A stretch of 14,990 nt of DNA from Candidatus Omnitrophota bacterium (GCA_028714055.1 JAQTNB010000005.1:1-14990); one strand, 5' to 3'; shown: positions 1 to 6,788, numbered from the stretch's first letter. The notes: a model not told the origin generated them from the sequence alone. Numbers and translations: made by a program.

Positions 1-301
1 GCGCGTCTTTTACGCTTCCGGCATAGCCGAATACCTGTACACCCGCCTGGGCGAATTTCTGCTGCGCGCCCATCCCCATCCCGCCGGCGATCACGTGGGT
101 CACCTGGTATTTAAGTATTTCGTCGACCGCAATACAGCCGCCTCCTCCGTGTTGCGCGGTATTCGGGACGATGCGCGTGCCGACGATCTTCTTCTTGTCT
201 TTATCGATATCCGCCAGGAAAAAATACCTGCACTGCCCGAAATGCGCGCAGACATCTCCGTGTATCCCGTTTTCATCCTGCAAGACAACCCCTACTTTCA
301 T
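1..301 (-). CDS. NifX/NifB-like dinitrogenase FeMo-cofactor family protein (3' truncated)
   Basis: The minus strand is open from an ATG at 301 to the window edge (100 codons visible, C-terminus missing). The protein begins MKVGVVLQDENG and has HFGQCRYFFLAD near residues 20-31, a glycine-rich HGGGGC at 51-56 and VIAGGMGMGA at 70-79. This pattern (FGxC, then GGxG/AGGMGxGA) is that of the dinitrogenase iron-molybdenum cofactor family (COG1433), small proteins related to NifX and the NifB C-terminus that can bind Fe-S or cofactor precursors. No nitrogenase gene is visible, so a nitrogen-fixation role is not implied; many anaerobes carry such proteins of unknown job. GAGAGG and AGGAAGG lie just before the ATG. 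It follows the DUF5320 gene by 35 nt and probably shares its transcript and Fur-type control. Confidence 0.85.
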   Translation of the reverse strand, partial: MKVGVVLQDENGIHGDVCAHFGQCRYFFLADIDKDKKKIVGTRIVPNTAQHGGGGCIAVDEILKYQVTHVIAGGMGMGAQQKFAQAGVQVFGYAGSVKDA

Positions 302-336
302 GCCTTCCTGCCTCTCTGGTTATGGTACCGCCCTTG

Positions 337-594
337 TTACGCTTTCGGCTGTTCTCCGGTATTCGGCTCCTGCGTCGGCCTGCCAAATGCCTGCATGCCC
401 CGCTGGGCGCGCGCCCATCCGGGTAACCCCGTTGCCCGGAAGCAATTCCTGAAACCCCTTCCCCTGCCTCTTCCGCAAAAACCTCTTGTGGCAAAGCCGG
501 CGCCTTCTGCGCTTATAGGCATTGCGCAATACCCTCTTCCTCCGCCTGTCATCGGCCCCTGCCCCATCGGGCCTGTTCCGTCGAAACCTGGCAT
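337..594 (-). CDS. DUF5320 family small Gly/Arg-rich protein
   Basis: This 85-residue protein starts MPGFDGTGPMGQGPMTGGG, the signature opening of the DUF5320 family, followed by GRGYC and a Gly/Arg-rich middle (GFCGRGRGRGF). I chose the ATG at 594 because a strong AGGGGGTGA ribosome site sits about 6 nt before it; the GTG at 603 lies inside that site. DUF5320 proteins have no proven biochemical function that I know of, but they are commonly found beside NifX/NifB-like cofactor proteins, as here (35 nt upstream of one). A near-perfect Fur-type palindrome lies 23 nt upstream of the start. Iron-responsive expression is therefore inferred, not shown. Confidence 0.8.
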   Translation of the reverse strand: MPGFDGTGPMGQGPMTGGGRGYCAMPISAEGAGFATRGFCGRGRGRGFRNCFRATGLPGWARAQRGMQAFGRPTQEPNTGEQPKA

Positions 595-616
595 CTTAAT
601 CACCCCCTTTTGTTAA

Positions 617-631
617 TGAAAATCATTTTCA
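617..631 (-). promoter_or_regulatory. Fur-type operator upstream of DUF5320/NifX-like genes
   Basis: TGAAAATCATTTTCA is a perfect 7-1-7 inverted repeat, the arrangement of Fur-family operators. It lies between the fur-family gene and the DUF5320 start, close to the ribosome site. A nearly identical palindrome lies before the fur-family gene itself at 1158-1176. I see no convincing -35/-10 pair beside this copy, so it may act on an internal promoter or on read-through from fur. Confidence 0.75.
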
Positions 632-654
632 ATTTAAGGTAAAAAAATATACGC

Positions 655-1128
655 CTATTTTTTTTTGGCGCACGCCTCGCATAAGCCGTAGAATTGGATT
701 ATGTGGTTTGCGATCTTGAAACCGTATTTTTTTGAAAGCCCCTTTTCGGTTTCCCTGAGAAGTTCGACTTCTTCATCGATAAAATCGGTATAATCGACCA
801 CTTTGTTGCAGCCGGTACATACCAGATGGTGGTGATGATGCGCCCCTTTCGGCCCTTCGGCGAACTCATACCGAGCGCGTCCGTCGCCAAAATCAAGCTT
901 ATACACCATGCCAAGGCCGGATAATACGTCCAGGGTCCTGTAAATAGAGGTAAGCCCGATGTGCGGGTACCCCGGATGTACCTTCATGTAGATGTCTTCT
1001 GCGCTTAAATGTCCTTCTGCTTTTGAAAGGACATCCAGGATTGCTTCCCTGCCCATGGTCAGGCGGTATCCGCATCCTCTGAGCTTTCCGTGCCACCAAC
1101 CGTTGCCTCTGCAATTGCCTTTTGGCAT
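655..1128 (-). CDS. Fur-family metal-responsive transcriptional repressor
   Basis: This 157-residue protein has the Fur-family layout. It has an N-terminal winged helix with recognition segment HIGLTSIYRTLD (56-67), then GDGRARYEF (81-89), a run of five histidines (97-101), and two zinc-knuckle pairs CTGC (104-107) and CEAC (150-153). Fur proteins bind DNA as dimers when loaded with a metal such as Fe(II) and repress iron-acquisition or peroxide-stress genes. Fur, PerR and Zur cannot be separated safely from sequence alone, but the Fur-box-like palindromes favour Fur/PerR. The N-terminus is unusual: about 20 extra residues rich in Gly, Trp and Cys (C6, C19) precede the winged helix. The ATG at 1128 has AAGGG about 8 nt upstream. 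The consensus promoter and operator just upstream suggest autoregulation. Confidence 0.93.
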   Translation of the reverse strand: MPKGNCRGNGWWHGKLRGCGYRLTMGREAILDVLSKAEGHLSAEDIYMKVHPGYPHIGLTSIYRTLDVLSGLGMVYKLDFGDGRARYEFAEGPKGAHHHHHLVCTGCNKVVDYTDFIDEEVELLRETEKGLSKKYGFKIANHIIQFYGLCEACAKKK

Positions 1129-1157
1129 CGAATCAACCCTTCCCTAAAATGCTATTT

Positions 1158-1176
1158 AATGAAAATGGTTTTCATT
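1158..1176 (-). promoter_or_regulatory. Fur-type operator in the fur-family promoter
   Basis: AATGAAAATGGTTTTCATT is an inverted repeat with perfect 8-nt arms and a 3-nt centre, matching the 19-bp Fur-box form. It lies immediately downstream of the predicted -10 element (1180-1185), over the expected transcription start. A bound repressor would block initiation, so negative autoregulation is the natural reading. Confidence 0.8.
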
Positions 1177-1179
1177 ATG

Positions 1180-1208
1180 AGTATACCCTACTAAGATGTG
1201 CCTGTCAA
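1180..1208 (-). promoter_or_regulatory. Sigma-70-type promoter of the fur-family gene
   Basis: On the minus strand TTGACA (1208-1203) and TATACT (1185-1180) are separated by exactly 17 nt. The predicted start near 1173 falls in the Fur-type operator. The -35 element begins 7 nt after the stop codon of korB, so korAB transcription may run into this unit, as I see no terminator between them. Confidence 0.8.
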
Positions 1209-1214
1209 GAAAAA

Positions 1215-2069
1215 TCAGGAAAAATCTTTCAGGATGGGGTTTATGTCTATATCGTCGATCGGCTGCTCGACGAGGGGTTCCATTGAATCCAGGCCGCTTT
1301 TTTCTCCGTAATCCTTTGTTTCGCTTCTATAGATTATGCCGATGGGGATCTTATCCGGCCACTCTGCGGCTTTCTCCAGGGCCGCTGTTTTATTTACAGG
1401 GTCGTATTTTTCGTCAAGCTTATAGATCCTTTTTGTGTACCAATCATAGGTGTTGACTTTATTGAAGGTAACGCAGGGCTGCAAAACGTCTATCAGGGAA
1501 AAGCCTTTGTGTTTCATACCCTCAGTGATCAATCCCGCCAGATGGCTTGAATCAGCGGAAAACCCGCGTGCGACAAAGCCTGCGCCCAGCGCGATCGCCG
1601 CCTCAAGGGGTTGAAAGGCGTTTAGGATCACGCCTTTAGACTGGATTTTGGTAGCATGCCCCGGGTCCGTGGTGGGCGAAGCCTGGCCTTTGGTCAGGCC
1701 GTAGATCTGGTTATTATGGACGATGACCGTGATATCCGTATTCCTGCGTATGTTGTGCAGGAAGTGGTTCCCCCCTTCTCCGTAACAATCTCCGTCTCCC
1801 GTGGTCACCAGCACCGTCAGGTTACGGTTGGCGATCTTGATCGCGCTTGCCGCGGGCAGCGCCCTGCCGTGCAGGCCGTTAAAGCAATTGCCCTTGATAT
1901 AATGCGGCAATTTCGCCGCCTGGCCTATCCCCGAAACAAGGACAATATCCTTAGGTGCTTTACCCCATGCGGCCAAGGCCTTTTTTACGGCGTTGAGGAT
2001 CCCGAAATCCCCACAGCCGGGGCACCAGGCAATCGGGTCTGTGCTGTTGAAATCCTGCGGGTTTGCCAT
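1215..2069 (-). CDS. korB: 2-oxoacid:ferredoxin oxidoreductase, beta subunit (KorB-like)
   Basis: This 284-residue subunit carries the thiamine-diphosphate site of 2-oxoacid:ferredoxin oxidoreductases, which convert a 2-oxoacid plus CoA to acyl-CoA and CO2 and reduce ferredoxin. The TPP motif is GDGDCYGEGGNH (91-102) ending in NN (119-120). WCPGCGDFG (15-23) supplies the first cysteine pair and C199 (LQPCVTF) the late one. The usual third cluster cysteine, in SGIGC, is replaced: the sequence reads SGIGQAAKLPHY (46-57). The gene starts 2 nt after korA ends. The likely substrate is 2-oxoglutarate or another 2-oxoacid; the gamma-alpha fused partner is typical of the KorAB type, but the exact substrate cannot be read from the sequence. 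Confidence 0.93.
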   Translation of the reverse strand: MANPQDFNSTDPIAWCPGCGDFGILNAVKKALAAWGKAPKDIVLVSGIGQAAKLPHYIKGNCFNGLHGRALPAASAIKIANRNLTVLVTTGDGDCYGEGGNHFLHNIRRNTDITVIVHNNQIYGLTKGQASPTTDPGHATKIQSKGVILNAFQPLEAAIALGAGFVARGFSADSSHLAGLITEGMKHKGFSLIDVLQPCVTFNKVNTYDWYTKRIYKLDEKYDPVNKTAALEKAAEWPDKIPIGIIYRSETKDYGEKSGLDSMEPLVEQPIDDIDINPILKDFS

Positions 2070-2071
2070 AG

Positions 2072-3775
2072 TTAGAGTTCTTTCCTTACGCGATCGATCA
2101 AATAATCCGCATCAAAAGGCCTGCCGTCGAATTTCAGGATAGAGGCATCTGTTTTGATGCCGGTTTCCCTCCTGATCAATCCTGCCAGTTGCGCTCCGGC
2201 ATTGTTTTCTACGCTGATCGTCTTTTTTGCTTTTGCCAGCAGCGCGGTAAGCTCTTCTGTGGGGAAAGGCCAGATTTGCGGTAAATGGATACAGTCTGTT
2301 CCTAACTTCTCAGCCGTTTCTTTTATCGCGCCGTAGGTAGAGCCGAAACCGATGAGGATCGCTTTTGCGCCTTCCGTATTATGGGAAACAGGTTTCTCAA
2401 TTTCGGTTTTGAGGCCCGCGTATTTTTTGTAAAGCCGTTTTTCTACCATAGACACGCGCACATCCGCGTCTTCCGTGATATGCCCTTCTTCGGTATGCTC
2501 GTCGCTATCCACATAAATTACATCCTCGATCCATGAAGGCAGGGCCCGCGGAGAAACCCCTGAGTCCGTCAAGGCGTATCTTTTGTAGCCGGATATTTTT
2601 TTAGACTCCTCTTTTGATATGATAAAGCGTTTCACCCGGGCGTTACCGGTATCAAAGGCATCGATATCACGGGAGGAGTCAGCCAGGTGCTGGTCGGTCA
2701 TGATGAAGACGGGTATCTGATAGCGCTCGGCAAGGTTAAATGCCTTTACCGTCAGATAAAATGCTTCTTCGGCGGTGCCGGGCGAAAAGACTGCCCGCGC
2801 GAATTCTCCGTGGCCGGCATGCAGTAGAAAATTCAGGTCTGCTTGTTCCGTGCGGGTGGGAAATCCGGTTGCAGGCCCGGGCCGCTGGGAAAGCGCGACC
2901 ACTACCGGTGTTTCGGTCATGCCGGCAAGGCTTACCCCCTCAACCATGAGCGCGAAACCTCCTCCGGAGGTGCCGGTCATTGCGCGCACGCCTGCAAACG
3001 ATGCGCCCAGCGCCATATTGATTGCCGCGACTTCATCCTCTGCCTGCTCGACTATGATATGGAACTGTTCCGCATAATGGGCGATGGTATCCATGATGCT
3101 GGTGGACGGGGTCATGGGGTAGGCGGTGTAAAATTTGCATCCTGCCCTGATCGCGCCCAGGGCGATCGCCTGGTTGCCGTTCATGACCATGGCCCCTGCA
3201 TGGCTCCCCTTCTTCAGGGAAAAGGTATTTTTTCGGGGGCTTGAATTTATAAAGTCGTATCCTGCTTTTGCAGCGTCCAGGTTTTTGTTGATGATCTCCT
3301 CGGGCTTGCCGCTGAATACCTTGCGCAGGACCTTTGCGAGGCTTTCGAATTCCATTGCGCTGAGCGCCGATACCGCGCCGCAGGCAACCGCGTTTAAGAA
3401 TATCTCCTTGCCTCCTGTTTTTATCGCGATATCGGACAGAGGCACATCGCAGAAGCTTTTATTTTCTTGGGTAATGCCGGTTTTCTTTTTATCCAGGATA
3501 ATTATCCCGCCTTCATTGAGCGCCGGCGCGTGCAAACCGATGCTTGCCGCATCCAGGGCGACCAGTATGTCGGCCTTTGCGCGCGGCGTATATAAAGGCT
3601 CTCCGGCTATCCTGAGCTGGAAGAAATTATTCCCTCCGCGCACGCGCGACATGTAATCCTGGTTTGCGAAGATGTTGAGACCTGCCTGCTGGTAGAGTGA
3701 GCAGAGGGTCTCTCCGACCGTCTGCATCCCCTGTCCTGCCTCTCCGCAGATGCGTATGGTAAGCTCGGTATTCAT
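2072..3775 (-). CDS. korA: 2-oxoacid:ferredoxin oxidoreductase, fused gamma-alpha subunit (KorA-like)
   Basis: This 567-residue protein fuses the gamma domain (about 1-180, opening with ICGEAGQGMQTVG) to the alpha domain (about 190-567). The alpha domain contains YPMTPSTSIMD (219-229), the conserved YPxTPS segment, then EQAEDEVAAINMALGASFAG and the MTGTSGGGFALM stretch. Fusion of gamma and alpha is the two-subunit KorAB architecture seen in many anaerobes. No ferredoxin-like delta subunit is encoded next to it, so electrons must pass to a separate ferredoxin. Its ATG overlaps the stop of the hemerythrin-like gene by 4 nt, which implies translational coupling, and korB follows after 2 nt. Confidence 0.94.
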   Translation of the reverse strand: MNTELTIRICGEAGQGMQTVGETLCSLYQQAGLNIFANQDYMSRVRGGNNFFQLRIAGEPLYTPRAKADILVALDAASIGLHAPALNEGGIIILDKKKTGITQENKSFCDVPLSDIAIKTGGKEIFLNAVACGAVSALSAMEFESLAKVLRKVFSGKPEEIINKNLDAAKAGYDFINSSPRKNTFSLKKGSHAGAMVMNGNQAIALGAIRAGCKFYTAYPMTPSTSIMDTIAHYAEQFHIIVEQAEDEVAAINMALGASFAGVRAMTGTSGGGFALMVEGVSLAGMTETPVVVALSQRPGPATGFPTRTEQADLNFLLHAGHGEFARAVFSPGTAEEAFYLTVKAFNLAERYQIPVFIMTDQHLADSSRDIDAFDTGNARVKRFIISKEESKKISGYKRYALTDSGVSPRALPSWIEDVIYVDSDEHTEEGHITEDADVRVSMVEKRLYKKYAGLKTEIEKPVSHNTEGAKAILIGFGSTYGAIKETAEKLGTDCIHLPQIWPFPTEELTALLAKAKKTISVENNAGAQLAGLIRRETGIKTDASILKFDGRPFDADYLIDRVRKEL

Positions 3776-4329
3776 TTTTGCGGCTTCACTCCTTTGGCGG
3801 ATTCCATTCCTTTTACCAGGGATTTATATTTTTCGTGGATCAGGTTACGGTCAAACGCTTCGAACTCCCGGATCATTGCTTCTTTCTCCGGGGAGGTGAA
3901 ATATTCCATGCAGGGGATAAAAAAGCGCTTGTCCTCTTTTTGTATGTGCGCCGGGTATAGGTTAACGATCACCTTCAGCGCGGCCAGGATATCGTTGAGC
4001 GCGTTTTTCTCTTTGGCGATGTATCGTTCCCGCGCGCAGCTCAGCTCTTTGACGGTATTTCTTGAAATGACATGTTCATCGACCAGTTCCCGGAGGATGC
4101 GGGCGAGTTCCGGAGAAAGGTTCTTTTTCTTCAGGTCACGAAAAAGTATGTCCTCTTCTTTCCCGTGATGGCAGCGGTCGGCATAGGTGTGCATGAAATC
4201 TATGCCGTAGGCGAGCAATTCGGTGTCTGCCGCCTTGCCCTCTTCAACGGTATCCAAAAGCCCTTCCCAGAGCCGTATGACCCGTTCAATAAGCCGGTGT
4301 TCGATCATCAATTGTCCTATAGGTAGCAT
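3772..4329 (-). CDS. Hemerythrin-like (HHE cation-binding) protein
   Basis: This 185-residue, mostly helical protein has the hemerythrin/HHE pattern of metal ligands: H11 (IEHRLIE), HHGKEEDILF (54-63), DEH (84-86) and HIQKED (128-133). The family forms a four-helix bundle with a di-iron centre that binds O2 or takes part in oxygen, nitric oxide or iron handling. GGAG lies 6 nt before the ATG. It follows the small Cys-rich gene by 13 nt and overlaps korA by 4 nt. This placement suggests a sensing or protecting role for the oxygen-sensitive oxidoreductase; that role is inference. It is soluble, with no signal peptide or membrane segment. Confidence 0.9.
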   Translation of the reverse strand: MLPIGQLMIEHRLIERVIRLWEGLLDTVEEGKAADTELLAYGIDFMHTYADRCHHGKEEDILFRDLKKKNLSPELARILRELVDEHVISRNTVKELSCARERYIAKEKNALNDILAALKVIVNLYPAHIQKEDKRFFIPCMEYFTSPEKEAMIREFEAFDRNLIHEKYKSLVKGMESAKGVKPQK

Positions 4330-4342
4330 GGCAGTCTCCGGA

Positions 4343-4591
4343 TCATTTTTTCAGCTGTTTCATGATGTAGATGCGCAGCGGGCAGCTGCAGTTCCAGGAA
4401 TAGCCGAAAGGCAGCGCGAACTTGCATTCCTGGGGTTTTTCTTCCAGGCACTTGATGTACGTATCGCAGCCGATATCTTCCGCTTTACAGAGTTTTCCGT
4501 TTGCCAGCTTGCAGCACCTGAATTCCTTTGGGCACTGCAGGTTGCCGATCAATTCTTTTATCTGTTTTGAAAAGCTGTCTTGGTTTTCCAT
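4343..4591 (-). CDS. Small cysteine-rich protein of unknown function
   Basis: This 82-residue protein has nine cysteines (20, 26, 27, 35, 42, 48, 56, 68, 70) and no signal peptide. It starts MENQDSFSKQIKELI. GGAGGAG sits directly before the ATG at 4591; an in-frame start farther upstream (4615) has no such site. The cysteine spacing (CPKEFRCC, then isolated cysteines, then CSC) suggests a metal- or Fe-S-binding fold, but I recognise no named family. It is the first gene of a unit with the hemerythrin-like gene and korAB, so a role linked to iron, oxygen or the Fe-S clusters of the oxidoreductase is a guess from context. Confidence 0.75.
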   Translation of the reverse strand: MENQDSFSKQIKELIGNLQCPKEFRCCKLANGKLCKAEDIGCDTYIKCLEEKPQECKFALPFGYSWNCSCPLRIYIMKQLKK

Positions 4592-4606
4592 TGCTCCTCC
4601 GCTCCA

Positions 4607-4612
4607 ATTATA
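4607..4612 (-). promoter_or_regulatory. Possible -10 element for the Cys-rich/hemerythrin/korAB unit
   Basis: A perfect TATAAT occurs on the minus strand. The -35 position (about 4630-4635, TTTATT) is poor, and the predicted start would fall almost at the ribosome site, giving an unusually short leader. It is the only credible candidate in the divergent 4592-4687 gap on this strand. Confidence 0.35.
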
Positions 4613-4658
4613 CACCCTTTGAAAAGGATAATAAATTTTAATTTTTTTCTAAGTAAGG

Positions 4659-4664
4659 TATAAT
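4659..4664 (+). promoter_or_regulatory. Possible -10 element for the RRM/Smr-like pair
   Basis: A perfect TATAAT lies 24 nt before the RRM start codon in an AT-rich stretch. No good -35 hexamer is seen at 16-18 nt spacing, so only the -10 is called. Confidence 0.45.
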
Positions 4665-4687
4665 AGGTGATAACCAAGGAGACTATC

Positions 4688-5410
4688 ATGAAGATGTTTG
4701 TGGGGAATCTGTCATTTGAAGCTGATGAGAAGGACGTGCGGAGGCTCTTTGAAGGTTTTGGGAAGGTTTCCTCCGTGACGATCGTTATGGATAAGAAAGG
4801 CAAGAGCTCAAGAGGATTCGGGTTCCTGGAGATGCCTGATGATGAAGAAGCAAAAGCCGCGATCGTTGCCTTGCACCGGCAGGAATTTATGGGCCGTCCG
4901 CTTAACGTTGAGACCGCGCGTCCCAAGCCGGAAGGTTTTCTGGAGGAGAGCGCGAAAAAACATAAGATCCGTCAGCAGCTGCAGCAGCCAAAAGAGGCCG
5001 AAAGCCGGGTCTCTTTGGGCCAGCCTCAGGCCCCGGGTTTCCAAAGGGGCGCTCCCCGCGGGTCCCGCCGCGCGGGTTTTATGTCGGGAAGCCACTACAA
5101 GCAAGGAAGGCGCACGCGCAGCTTTATGAAGCGCCGCGCCGAAGCCGGGATAACGGAGCCCGTCATCGAGCGCAAATTCCATGAGAATCCCATGCGTTGG
5201 CGTAAGAAAAAGCCCTGGCTGCAAAGCAAGCCTGCCTCCTCTCCCCATAAAACTTCCTCTCCCCTGCCCTGGGAAAAAAAGAAAGGCCAGGCCCGGGACC
5301 AGGGTGAAAAACGTTCTGCTCCCCCATGGCAGAAGAAAACCTCTTCTCCCCGCCCGGCGGGGAAAAAGGGTTTTCAGCGGCGCAAGAGATCCGGTGGCTT
5401 TAAAAGATGA
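4688..5410 (+). CDS. RRM-type RNA-binding protein with long basic C-terminal tail
   Basis: Residues 1-80 form an RNA recognition motif. RNP2 is MFVGNLSF near residue 3 and RNP1 is SRGFGFLEM near residue 42, followed by VETARPKPEG. Bacterial RRM proteins of this type are usually about 80-110 residues and bind single-stranded RNA. Here the chain is 240 residues, with a tail rich in Lys, Arg, Ser and Pro that carries loose repeats of a proline-tryptophan-lysine element (KKKPWLQSK, PLPWEKKKG, PPWQKKTSS). The tail looks disordered and likely adds nonspecific RNA contact; that is inference. The ATG at 4688 has AAGGAG 7 nt upstream, whereas the in-frame GTG at 4667 has none. The last codons overlap the next gene (ATGA). 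Confidence 0.9.
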   Translation: MKMFVGNLSFEADEKDVRRLFEGFGKVSSVTIVMDKKGKSSRGFGFLEMPDDEEAKAAIVALHRQEFMGRPLNVETARPKPEGFLEESAKKHKIRQQLQQPKEAESRVSLGQPQAPGFQRGAPRGSRRAGFMSGSHYKQGRRTRSFMKRRAEAGITEPVIERKFHENPMRWRKKKPWLQSKPASSPHKTSSPLPWEKKKGQARDQGEKRSAPPWQKKTSSPRPAGKKGFQRRKRSGGFKR

Positions 5411-5652
5411 AGTTAAAGCTGAACGTCTATCCGTTGGTCCCCGATATGGAGGCGCGCATCGCCGAGATCTTGCTGGAAGCGCTTGAGAAACGCGCCAAGA
5501 TCGTCGAGATCGCCTACGGCCCGGCAGCCGAAAGCGTCAAGAAAAGGATCCTGAATTATCTGAACAAAAAAGAGGTGCGTTCCCTCTACTCCCGTCTTGA
5601 GAAAACGGAAAAAGGCTGGGGCAGGGTCTATGTATATTTCAGGTGGGAATAA
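5407..5652 (+). CDS. Small degenerate Smr-domain-like protein
   Basis: This 81-residue protein starts within the stop region of the RRM gene (ATGA overlap), so translation is probably coupled. The pattern KIVEIAYGPAAESVKKRIL, about 20 residues of linker, then GWGRVYVYF resembles the second half of an Smr domain (beta strand, glycine turn, helix, final strand). The usual DLHG and HGKG motifs are missing. Smr domains bind or cut nucleic acids, so pairing with an RRM protein is sensible. Family assignment is tentative; without the catalytic HGxG it would be a binding rather than nuclease domain. Confidence 0.65.
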   Translation: MKLKLNVYPLVPDMEARIAEILLEALEKRAKIVEIAYGPAAESVKKRILNYLNKKEVRSLYSRLEKTEKGWGRVYVYFRWE

Positions 5653-5655
5653 ATT

Positions 5656-6148
5656 TTAGCGGTAATTGCAGCAACTAAGCGGTATGGGAAAATTCAGGCC
5701 ACGCACGTGCGCTATCACTGCCTGCAGTTCGTCTTTTTTCGCGGAGCTTACCTTGACCTTCTCCCCTTCGATCTGAGCCTGCACCTTTAAGCCAAGTTTT
5801 AATGATCCCGGTGAGTTCCTTCGCCTTTTCTTTATCGATGCCGACGCAGATCTCCACCATCTGGCGCAGGTATCCTTCAAAGGCTTTTTCCGGCGGATTG
5901 AATTTCAGGGATTTAAGCGAGATGCCTCTTTTTGCCATCCGGGTTGCCAGGATATCGGTCAATGCCCGCAGCTTAAAATCATTGTCCGCGATAAGCGTGA
6001 TCTTCTTTTCTGCGCGGTCGTAGGCAATGGAGGCCTTGCTGTCTTTGAAGTCGTAGCGCTGGCCCAGCTCTTTATTCGCCTGGTTTACCGCGTTGTCCAT
6101 TTCCTGCAGATCGACTTCGGAGACTATGTCAAAAGAGAAATTCGCCAT
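5656..6148 (-). pseudogene. yajQ: YajQ-family nucleotide-binding protein gene interrupted by a frameshift
   Basis: The first frame starts MANFSFDIVSEVDLQEMDN, a close match to the YajQ opening, and runs in register with the family through KAKELTGIIK (to about 5800). It then degenerates, ending at 5675. The true C-terminus, LGLKVQAQIEGEKVKVSSAK to the closing CCNYR, continues in another frame and stops at 5656. The join is at AAAACTTGG around 5794-5800. By alignment with remembered E. coli YajQ and B. subtilis YitK, which have three residues between IK and LKV, a 2-nt loss fits slightly better than a 1-nt gain. Both halves are well conserved, so a sequencing error or very recent mutation is as likely as decay. 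YajQ proteins bind nucleotides or RNA, and some members are reported c-di-GMP effectors. It starts 3 nt after the PqiC-like gene. Confidence 0.88.
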
Positions 6149-6151
6149 CGG

Positions 6152-6769
6152 TCATTGCTCCAGTCTTGTCAGGGTTTCCGCGATATCCCTGGCTGCCGTA
6201 TCACAGATCCCGCTGAGCGCCCGGATAATGCCCGGATACCCGCGCGGCTCGGCTGCCTGACGGTATTCCGCGCGTTTGGTGAACAGGAGCCTTTTGTCTT
6301 CCTTGTCCAGGATCGACCATTGCGCCAGCATCATCACCTCCGCGTCAAGGCGGCTTTCAAGCTCGATGACCTCCAGGATCACCTGGTATGTAATGGGGAT
6401 GGCGTTGTTCCAGGGAAAGGTCTCTACGTTGATCGCGGGAAGGAATAACGACAGGTTCCGGGAGATGGCCCGCACGATCCCCGTATCAAGCGGTTCTGCC
6501 CAGCGGTCAAACTGCGCGAATTCGATCGTCCCCTCGTTGTTTTTGGTGACGAGCTGCGGACGGTTGTAATATTCGGGGAGCGCCACCGGCCCGACGCCGA
6601 TCACCGCGTTATTAAGATTTTCAGCGCCGGGTAAGGCTTCTTCTCCTGTCCGAGCCTGCAGGGTATAGAACCTTACGCCGGGGCTGCGGGGGACCGAGAT
6701 GCATCCGGCTGCCGATATGACGAGGATTGCGCATAACAGCCGGCGCCTGAAAAAAAGACCATGCTTCAT
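6152..6769 (-). CDS. PqiC/ABC-transport auxiliary lipoprotein
   Basis: This 205-residue lipoprotein starts at the ATG at 6769, which has AAGGAG 6 nt upstream; longer in-frame starts would run into mlaD. It has Arg-rich RRR then a hydrophobic stretch and lipobox SAAGC (C23). The body shows VRFYTLQ, then VIGVGPVALPEYYNRPQLVT and FDRWAEPL, the pattern of the PqiC/YmbA-like (ABC-type transport auxiliary lipoprotein) family. These lipoproteins sit at the outer membrane and work with MCE proteins in moving lipids across the periplasm. It is directly downstream of mlaD (19 nt), which supports that role. Confidence 0.88.
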   Translation of the reverse strand: MKHGLFFRRRLLCAILVISAAGCISVPRSPGVRFYTLQARTGEEALPGAENLNNAVIGVGPVALPEYYNRPQLVTKNNEGTIEFAQFDRWAEPLDTGIVRAISRNLSLFLPAINVETFPWNNAIPITYQVILEVIELESRLDAEVMMLAQWSILDKEDKRLLFTKRAEYRQAAEPRGYPGIIRALSGICDTAARDIAETLTRLEQ

Positions 6770-6788
6770 CGTAAGCTCCTTTTGCAGG

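Noticed and set aside
95..616. A 173-codon open frame on the plus strand
   Set aside because: It lies opposite the NifX-like and DUF5320 genes, both of which have family motifs and ribosome sites; the plus product is proline-rich low-complexity sequence with no recognisable domain.
4808..5248. A 146-codon minus-strand open frame
   Set aside because: Antisense shadow of the basic RRM tail, with no ribosome site or family pattern.
5794..5800. Programmed frameshift in yajQ
   Set aside because: AAAACTT is not a slippery heptamer in the needed register, no stop codon or stimulatory hairpin is evident, and YajQ homologues I know are single-frame.
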